A DNA stretch of 7,095 nucleotides from Deltaproteobacteria bacterium (GTDB taxonomy: Bacteria; Myxococcota_A; Bradymonadia; UBA7976; VGTA01): positions 1-7,095 of the forward strand of contig VGTA01000155.1 in the NCBI GenBank assembly GCA_016874875.1, read 5' to 3'. The notes beneath the pieces are model-generated. The model worked only from the letters and a program-made list of their open reading frames with translations, ran no database searches and was not told the DNA's origin. A program made the translations under genes and the position numbers. Numbering within the stretch: the stretch's first letter is position 1; the number at the start of each line of letters is the position of its first letter. Shown in pieces: positions 1 through 5,052 of this stretch.

Positions 1-674
1 CCCCACCCGCGCCCCCAGGCGCCGCCCTCCTCGCGCAAAAAGACCTCCCCGCGGGCGCGGGAGAGCACCCCGCGGCGCCCCGCGTAGGCGGCGGCGTCGA
101 AGGCGAGGGGGTCGGCGGCGGGCTCGAGGGGACTCAGGGCCCCCACGAGCCACACGCGCGCCCCCTCGCTCACGCCCCGGGGGAGCGCGTTGAGCGTGAG
201 CTGCGCGCGCGTAGCGAGCTTAGGCTCTCTCGTCCGCCCCTCACCCCCCTCACGCCAAACCCTCAGCGTGACCCGCCAGCTCCCCCCGCGCCGCGTGAGC
301 GCCTCCACCTCCGCCGGGAGCGGCGCGCCGCTGAGGGGGACGCGCAGCTCCCCCGCCACCCACCGCGCCCGCTCCTCGCGCAGCCCCTCAAGCCGCCGCC
401 CCTCCGTGAGGGAGCCCGCGAGGGCGGCGAGGGGCAGGGTGAGCGCGCACAAGCCGAGCGCGAGCCGCGGGCGGCGCGCGGCGAGGCGCCCGCCCCCTAT
501 GGCGATGAGGGCCGCGAGGAGCGCCGCCCACGCGGCGGCGTGCGCGCCGCGCGCCGCCCACCCATCTGCCCATAGCGGCGCGCCTGCGCCGAGCCAGAGG
601 CAGGGGAGCGCGAGCAGCCACGCGTGGGCGCTCACCTGAGCGCTGAGGGGGGCGAGTCTCTCTTGGGTAGGCAT
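1..674 (-). CDS. comEC: ComEC/Rec2-type DNA internalization channel, N-terminal part (cut by window edge)
   Basis: The reading frame is open from an ATG at 672-674 to the left edge: 224 codons with no stop, so the C-terminal part lies outside the window. ComEC is the inner-membrane channel that carries transforming single-stranded DNA into the cytoplasm. Residues about 17-35, 43-63 and 71-88 are hydrophobic, Ala/Leu-rich likely membrane segments. Residues about 105-212 then look like the soluble DUF4131 (OB-fold-like) domain. It has a beta-rich stretch SWRVTLRVW (132-140), a GARVWLVGAL strand (171-180), and DPLAFDAAAYAGRRGVL (188-204), which matches the family pattern NPG-x-FDY-x-x-Y-x-x-RRG-[IV]. 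The Competence domain and any C-terminal metallo-beta-lactamase domain would follow off-window. The ATG has a GAGGAG ribosome binding site 6 bases upstream. The gene starts 136 bases after the lipoprotein stop, on the same strand. The identification rests on topology plus this one motif; a different DUF4131 protein is the main alternative. Confidence 0.75.
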   Translation of the reverse strand, partial: MPTQERLAPLSAQVSAHAWLLALPCLWLGAGAPLWADGWAARGAHAAAWAALLAALIAIGGGRLAARRPRLALGLCALTLPLAALAGSLTEGRRLEGLREERARWVAGELRVPLSGAPLPAEVEALTRRGGSWRVTLRVWREGGEGRTREPKLATRAQLTLNALPRGVSEGARVWLVGALSPLEPAADPLAFDAAAYAGRRGVLSRARGEVFLREEGGAWGRGW

Positions 675-696
675 CGAGGGCTCCTCAGCCCCCTCG
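675..696 (-). promoter_or_regulatory. comEC ribosome binding site within a small hairpin
   Basis: On the coding strand GAGGAG (681-686) lies 6 bases before the ATG, a good Shine-Dalgarno match that fixes the start. The surrounding bases can fold: CGAG and GGCT on one side pair with AGCC and CTCG on the other, with a two-G bulge, leaving the loop GAGG. This puts the core of the ribosome binding site in the loop, directly against the start codon. The pairing is seen in the sequence; any regulatory role is inference. Confidence 0.55.
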
Positions 697-743
697 CGGT
701 GGGCGGGGGGGCGCTGAAACCCGTGAGGGGGTCTCTCGCATGA

Positions 744-771
744 GGGGCGCGTCACATCTCACCCGCGCCCC
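744..771 (-). terminator. Candidate GC-rich hairpin after the lipoprotein gene
   Basis: A perfect 8-bp inverted repeat (GGGGCGCG at 744-751, CGCGCCCC at 764-771) encloses a 12-base loop, about 40 bases downstream of the lipoprotein stop. It could end or attenuate the lipoprotein transcript before comEC. There is no T-tract after the stem on either strand, so it is not a classical intrinsic terminator. In DNA this GC-rich, such stems can occur by chance. Confidence 0.3.
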
Positions 772-790
772 GAGCGTGGAGCGTCTGCGT

Positions 791-815
791 GGCGCGTCAG
801 GCGCGGCGCGTCAGG
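791..815. repeat. 11-base direct repeat spanning the lipoprotein stop codon
   Basis: GGCGCGTCAGG occurs at 791-801 and again at 805-815, a 14-base period. The second copy contains the TGA stop of the lipoprotein gene (811-813, minus strand). If it arose by duplication, the ancestral stop is retained and the extra copy lies in the 3' untranslated region. Confidence 0.7.
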
Positions 816-3800
816 GCAGGCGGATGAGCGCCCCGTCGAGCAGCTGGCGGTATGACCCCTGAATGACCGAGTCGAGCTCCTTGTGCTCCTCTAGCGACAG
901 CGCGTCGCAGCGCAGCTCGTAGGAGAGGCGCGTCACCACGGTTTGCCCCTCCGCCTCCGAGCTTAGGTTGATGCTCACGCAGCTGTGCGAGAGTGCCACA
1001 GGGGAGGCGAGGCGCTCCACCTTGCTCCCCGTCGGCAGCGTGATGCGGCTCGTGAGCGCGACCGATTCGCGCGAGAGGTTCACCATGGGCAGCGTGCGCT
1101 CCGAGCGGTTAAAGAGCGACCCGAGCGGGCGGATGTTGACCAAGTTGAGCCGCGCCTGCTTGTTGTGCATGTCAGTCATCGCGCCCCACTTCACGTCACC
1201 CGTGAGGGTCGCTGGGCGCGTGACGGAGGAGTCATGGGCGGTGGGCTTGGGGAGGTCCGCCCCCGACAAGAACCAAGACGACATCCTCTGCAAGAGGCTG
1301 CGCTGCTTCTCAGGCAGGCGCGCCTCGCGGACCACGCGCCCCCACGCGCCCACACCCTTCATCGTGAGGGTCCCCTGAGCGCTGAGGTCTGGTGAGAGCG
1401 AGAGCGTCAGGTCAAGCGACAGCGCGTTGCGCGCCGCCGGCTCCCGCGGGACATCTAGCCACTCAAGCCCGCCCCCCGCCCCCGCCGCGTCGCCATACAC
1501 CACCAGGGCGCGCGCGCCTTGATCCATCTGCGGGAGAGACACCACATCGATGCCCTCGCCCACGCCATCAAAAAATCGCCCCTCGCGCAGATCCCCCTGC
1601 GGCGGCGCGTAGGCGACCATGTGATTAAAGCGATACGGGGAGGGCGTGTCGATGAGCGGACGGAGCTGAGGAGACGTGTGCAGGAGCGCGAACTCCGCCT
1701 TCAGCCCCGCCTCACGCGCCAACGCGATAAAGAGCGTCGCCTTGTCCTTGCAGTCCCCATAGCCGCGACGCTCCACCATGGGCGCGCCGTGGGGGCGGAA
1801 GCCCGCCACGATGTTCTCATAGTCTTGCTCATAGCGGACCTCGTTGGCCACATACGCCAAGATGCGCTCTAGGCGCTCCGTCTCGCCGCTGGCGCCCTTG
1901 AGGAGAGACGAGAGGGCGGAGCGCATGCGGGGGGTCACGCGCGTGGTGTTAAAGGTGAGTGCGCGGATCCACGCCGCCACATCACCCCAAGAGGAGAGGG
2001 TAGAGACCGACAGCAGCGCGCCGCGCTCAAGCGCGATGGGCGCTGAGCGCTCGCGCTTGAGCGCCTTGAGGTCCTTGGCCACCCAGCGGCGCGCGCGCCA
2101 GCCCGCGACGGCGCGCGCGAAGCCCTCGCGGTCCTCCTTGAGCTCCTGCTCGAGCTCCTTGAGCGCTTTTTCCTTGTCGAGCTCCTTGGCGGTCGATGTC
2201 GCCTGAGACTTCTTGAGCCGCTCGCGCCGCTTCTCGAGCTTCTCCTCAAAGCGCCGCCGCACCTCCTCGTGACGCGCCGCGACCTCCTGCGCGCTGACCT
2301 CCTCCACCTCGCGCGCCGTCACCTTGAGCTCCTCGAGCCCCTCATCGAGCCAGAGCTCCACCTCCGCGCTCGACAGCGAGCTCCCGATCCCCTGCAGGAG
2401 CCACTCGTAGGCGACCCCCGCCCCAAAGAGGCTCTGCGAGACGCGCCGAGACTCCATCTCGATGACCACCACGCTCCCGGGCTTGAGCTGCCCGAAACGG
2501 GCGCTGAAGCCGCGCTGGCTCGCGGGGTTCACGCGGCCCCCGTCGGGCTGCAGCATGTACACGCGCTTCGCCTCCAAGAAAGACTCCCCCGGCCACGCGT
2601 GCGCGCTGAGCTTCACGTGCCGCAGCGCGTCCACACCCTCGCGCGTGAGGGGGCGCAGGAGGCGCAGGCGGCGCATGGCCACGGCGCCGCCGCGGTGCAG
2701 GCGGACCACCGAGAGGTCGCGGACCACCTCGATGTTGGTGTGCGCGGGCGCGGGCGTCGCAGGCGGGAGGGCGACCACGAGCGCCTTGATCTCATCATCG
2801 CTCAGCGTGCGAGGCTCCCAGAAGCGCTCATCGAGCCCCTCATAGACGCTGCTCATCTTATAGGTGTGGGCGTCGCTCTGATAGAGCTGAAACGCGCTCC
2901 GCCACGCCTCCACGATGTGCGCGCGCGCCTCTTCCCAAGATGTGGAGCTGAAGACCATGCGCCGGTCCCACAGCTCATGCGTCAGGGCGAAGCGCGCGGG
3001 GTCAGCGGGGAAGCGCTCCCCCCAGCGCTCGATGAGGCCCTCGAGGGCGCCGAGGGCGTTCTGGCGCACATAGACCGCCCCGAGACGCTCATAGCCGAGG
3101 CGGAGGTGAGGCGAGCGCTCTATAAACGAGCTCCACAGCCCATCAAGAGAGTCAAGGTCCTCGCGGCGCTCATCGATGGCCCCCTGCGCGAGCCACGCGG
3201 CGAGGTCCCCCGGGTACCGCTCACGCCACCGCGCCGCCGCCGCGCTCGCGTCCGAGAGGCGCTTGAGGCCCTCAAGGAAGCTCACCTCAAAGCGCATGGT
3301 GAAGCCCGCGTCGGGGTTAAAGCGCTTGAGGGCGTCGAGCATAAAGCGCATACGCCCAAACTCACCGCGCGCGCTCAGCGCCGACAGCCACGCCATCTGC
3401 ACGGGCAGGTGCTCGCTGAAGCGCCTGAGGAGCGCGCGGGTCTTGTTGTAGAGGATGTGCGTATTGCCACGAGCCGCCTCAAAGAGCCCATAGGTGAGAT
3501 TGAAGATGGGCAGCTGCTCCCCCGCGCGGCTGGCGATGTCGGTGAGGTGCGTCTCCGCCTCCCCGAGCTCCGCAGTGCGCCACATGAGCAGCCCGAGCTC
3601 AAAGCGCGCCACGAGCGACAGCGGCGAGGAGGCGAGGAGGGCCTCAAGCGCAAGGCTCTCCTCATCCTCAAGCCCCGCGGCGCGGGCGGCCTGCGCCCAC
3701 GCGAAGAGGTCATAGAGGTGGGGCGCGCCCTCGTCCGCACCCTCCAGCGGCGAGCTCGCGCCGAGGACGCTGCTGAGGAGCCCCGCCGCCGTGACGCTCG

Positions 3801-4926
3801 CGCCCCCCTCCGGCGCCGCGCTCGTGGCGAGGGGCTCCTCGAAGCCCGCCACCGCCCACGCCCCCGCCGGGAGCGCGGCGCCGTCGGCGGCGAGCAGGTC
3901 CACGCGGAGGGCGCTGCGCTCGCGCTCCGCCACCTTCACGAGCAGGCGGTTCACGCCCCCCTCCGCGCGCAGCGGGAGGCTGAGCACATCAAACAGCTCC
4001 CCCTTAAAGCGCTCCGCCTCAAAGACGAGCCGCCCGTTCCACCACACCTTGACGGGGGAGGAGGAGTTGACGCGCAGCGAGACGTCGCGCGCCTCTGAGA
4101 AGCGCAGCGACTGCGCGGCGTATGCGACCATGTTGCGTTGATCATAGACCGACTCGGTGAGGGCGAGCGCCCCGAGCTCATCACGCGGCTCATTGTCGCG
4201 CCAGCCGAGCCCCGTGACGCCCTTATGCCCCGCGCTCCACTCGCGCTCAGGAGGATAGGACATATGGAAGCCGCGCCCCTGCTGGTTCTCAAAGGGCCCG
4301 ATCACGCGCATCGGGAGCGGCGCGCCGAGCGCGTCGAGGGCGGCGGCGAGGGCCGAGCCGTCACCGATCAGGTGCGCCACCCTCAGCGCCCCATACGCCG
4401 CCACGCGCCGCGCGTTGAGGTTGGGGTGCGCGCTCTGCATGCCGAGGAGCAGCCCTAGGAGCTCCTTGAGGTGCGTGGTGTGGAGCCACTCGCGCTGCTC
4501 AATGAGGCGCCAGAGGGTGAGGCTTGGGTGAGGGTTCTTGGAGTCCTGCAGCGCCGCGATCAGCTTAGAGACCGCCTGAATGGGCTCCGCGATCAAGAGC
4601 GCGCGCGCCGCCTCGAGCTCAAGGCGCAGCGCGCACCCCTCGCAGACACCCTTGAGCTCAGATTCAAGGGAGAGGATGGGGCCCGCGGAGGAGGCGCTGA
4701 GAAGCCGCCGCCAAGCGTCTTCGACCTTCTTGGCCTGCGCCTCATCCGCTGCGCTCTGGCGGGCCTTGTAGGGGATCGGTGCCACGCCGCCGCAGGCGCT
4801 AAGGAGAGCGCTGAGGAGGGCGCTGAGGAGGGCGCTGAGGAGGGCGCTGAGGAGGGCGCTGTGGGAGATGAGCCAGCGGCGGCGCGTGGCGCCCGCCGCT
4901 TCGGCTCGTGAGTCATTCATTGGCAT
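811..4926 (-). CDS. Giant lipoprotein: beta-sandwich module, TPR-like helices, DUF3857 and transglutaminase-like domain
   Basis: This 1371-residue protein is predicted to be exported and lipid-anchored. Residues 1-45 form a lipoprotein signal peptide with a TRRRW basic start, an SALL-repeat core and lipobox LSAC. Cys45 is the anchor, and Gly at +2 favours the outer membrane. Residues about 205-345, from VIGPFENQQG through VKVWWNG (292-298) to NRLLVKV, resemble the beta-sandwich (PA14-like) module found before DUF3857 in similar proteins. Residues about 400-690 are Ala/Leu-rich helical pairs consistent with degenerate TPRs. DUF3857 covers about 730-1000 and is interrupted by a charged coiled coil (about 868-948). 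The transglutaminase-like domain (about 1010-1145) keeps a plausible triad: Cys1059 in YGDCKDKATL, His1102 in FNHMVAY, Asp1120 in FFDG. The C-terminal 220 residues look beta-rich. ATG at 4924-4926 is preferred over the ATG two codons later because AAGGAG lies 5 bases upstream. The substrate is unknown; these folds can be peptidases, cross-linkers or amidases. Domain calls are from motif reading; the catalytic domain is the most secure. Confidence 0.85.
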   Translation of the reverse strand: MPMNDSRAEAAGATRRRWLISHSALLSALLSALLSALLSALLSACGGVAPIPYKARQSAADEAQAKKVEDAWRRLLSASSAGPILSLESELKGVCEGCALRLELEAARALLIAEPIQAVSKLIAALQDSKNPHPSLTLWRLIEQREWLHTTHLKELLGLLLGMQSAHPNLNARRVAAYGALRVAHLIGDGSALAAALDALGAPLPMRVIGPFENQQGRGFHMSYPPEREWSAGHKGVTGLGWRDNEPRDELGALALTESVYDQRNMVAYAAQSLRFSEARDVSLRVNSSSPVKVWWNGRLVFEAERFKGELFDVLSLPLRAEGGVNRLLVKVAERERSALRVDLLAADGAALPAGAWAVAGFEEPLATSAAPEGGASVTAAGLLSSVLGASSPLEGADEGAPHLYDLFAWAQAARAAGLEDEESLALEALLASSPLSLVARFELGLLMWRTAELGEAETHLTDIASRAGEQLPIFNLTYGLFEAARGNTHILYNKTRALLRRFSEHLPVQMAWLSALSARGEFGRMRFMLDALKRFNPDAGFTMRFEVSFLEGLKRLSDASAAAARWRERYPGDLAAWLAQGAIDERREDLDSLDGLWSSFIERSPHLRLGYERLGAVYVRQNALGALEGLIERWGERFPADPARFALTHELWDRRMVFSSTSWEEARAHIVEAWRSAFQLYQSDAHTYKMSSVYEGLDERFWEPRTLSDDEIKALVVALPPATPAPAHTNIEVVRDLSVVRLHRGGAVAMRRLRLLRPLTREGVDALRHVKLSAHAWPGESFLEAKRVYMLQPDGGRVNPASQRGFSARFGQLKPGSVVVIEMESRRVSQSLFGAGVAYEWLLQGIGSSLSSAEVELWLDEGLEELKVTAREVEEVSAQEVAARHEEVRRRFEEKLEKRRERLKKSQATSTAKELDKEKALKELEQELKEDREGFARAVAGWRARRWVAKDLKALKRERSAPIALERGALLSVSTLSSWGDVAAWIRALTFNTTRVTPRMRSALSSLLKGASGETERLERILAYVANEVRYEQDYENIVAGFRPHGAPMVERRGYGDCKDKATLFIALAREAGLKAEFALLHTSPQLRPLIDTPSPYRFNHMVAYAPPQGDLREGRFFDGVGEGIDVVSLPQMDQGARALVVYGDAAGAGGGLEWLDVPREPAARNALSLDLTLSLSPDLSAQGTLTMKGVGAWGRVVREARLPEKQRSLLQRMSSWFLSGADLPKPTAHDSSVTRPATLTGDVKWGAMTDMHNKQARLNLVNIRPLGSLFNRSERTLPMVNLSRESVALTSRITLPTGSKVERLASPVALSHSCVSINLSSEAEGQTVVTRLSYELRCDALSLEEHKELDSVIQGSYRQLLDGALIRLP
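4795..4926 (-). other. Lipoprotein signal peptide (SPII) with repetitive hydrophobic core
   Basis: These bases encode residues 1-44. The n-region carries Arg15-Arg17. The core from Ser23 onward is five consecutive SALL units, followed by the lipobox LSA and the acceptor Cys45. At 44 residues the peptide is long for a lipoprotein, because of the polar leader MPMNDSRAEA and the repeats. Signal peptidase II cleavage before Cys45 is expected from the lipobox. Confidence 0.85.
4796..4861. repeat. 12-base tandem repeat (minisatellite) inside the signal peptide
   Basis: The unit GCGCTGAGGAGG (plus strand) is present in four exact copies (4808-4855). A degenerate copy lies at 4796-4807 (10 of 12 bases match) and a six-base partial copy at 4856-4861. 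On the coding strand each unit reads as Leu-Leu-Ser-Ala. Twelve bases is four codons, so gain or loss of a unit keeps frame and only lengthens or shortens the hydrophobic core. The near-perfect identity suggests recent expansion or ongoing slippage. Confidence 0.9.
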
Positions 4927-4931
4927 CTCTG

Positions 4932-4937
4932 CTCCTT
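4932..4937 (-). promoter_or_regulatory. Ribosome binding site of the lipoprotein gene
   Basis: The coding strand has AAGGAG at 4937-4932, five bases before the ATG at 4926. The second possible ATG (4918-4920) would be 11 bases away, so the first start is the better choice. Confidence 0.75.
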
Positions 4938-5014
4938 GATCTTATGGATACCGATCGTTCGATCGTTCCATAAACAATGATTGCAGAGATCATGATAAAT
5001 AAATTTTGAGAGCA
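4938..5014 (-). promoter_or_regulatory. AT-rich probable promoter region of the lipoprotein gene
   Basis: This is the only clearly AT-rich stretch in the window and lies directly upstream of the lipoprotein ribosome binding site. On the coding strand TATCAT (4997-4992) matches five of six bases of the sigma-70 -10 box, with TTTATT just before it, but no recognisable -35 box sits 16-18 bases further upstream, where the sequence is G-rich. Other weak -10-like words exist (TAAGAT near 4940). An AT-rich island between two GC-rich genes supports a separate promoter here; the exact start is unresolved. Confidence 0.4.
4952..4968. repeat. Tandem CGATCGTT repeat in the lipoprotein leader
   Basis: CGATCGTT occurs twice head to tail (4952-4959 and 4960-4967), followed by another C. 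Each copy contains the palindrome CGATCG. It lies 26-42 bases upstream of the lipoprotein start, between the candidate -10 box and the ribosome binding site, where an operator could act. The repeat is seen; operator function is inference. Confidence 0.5.
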
Positions 5015-5028
5015 GCCCCCCCTCAGCG

Positions 5029-5052
5029 CCCACCCCTCAGCCCACCCCTCAG
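5029..5052. repeat. 12-base tandem repeat spanning the transporter stop codon
   Basis: CCCACCCCTCAG is repeated exactly at 5029-5040 and 5041-5052. The second copy includes the TGA stop of the OPT gene (5049-5051, minus strand). A related CCCCCCCTCAG sequence precedes it at about 5016-5026. No hairpin with a T-tract follows the OPT gene, so I see no intrinsic terminator. Confidence 0.75.

Noticed and set aside
190..639. A 149-codon open frame on the plus strand opposite comEC
   Set aside because: Its product is an Arg/Ser/Ala/Pro-rich composition artefact, while the minus strand gives a coherent membrane protein with a ComEC motif and a good ribosome binding site.
2269..4098. A 609-codon open frame on the plus strand opposite the lipoprotein gene
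   Set aside because: It is exactly in register with the sense codons, so a stop would need sense TTA, CTA or TCA, codons avoided in GC-rich genes. The translation is low-complexity, rich in Arg, Ala, Glu, Leu and His, with no recognisable motif.
4977..4993. Inverted repeat ATGAT...ATCAT in the AT-rich gap
   Set aside because: Only five base pairs with a seven-base loop; too short to separate from chance in AT-rich sequence.
4998..5027. Possible intrinsic terminator of the OPT gene (G-run followed by AT-rich DNA)
   Set aside because: The G-rich run has no matching C-rich arm; the best stem is three base pairs, so no terminator hairpin is supported.
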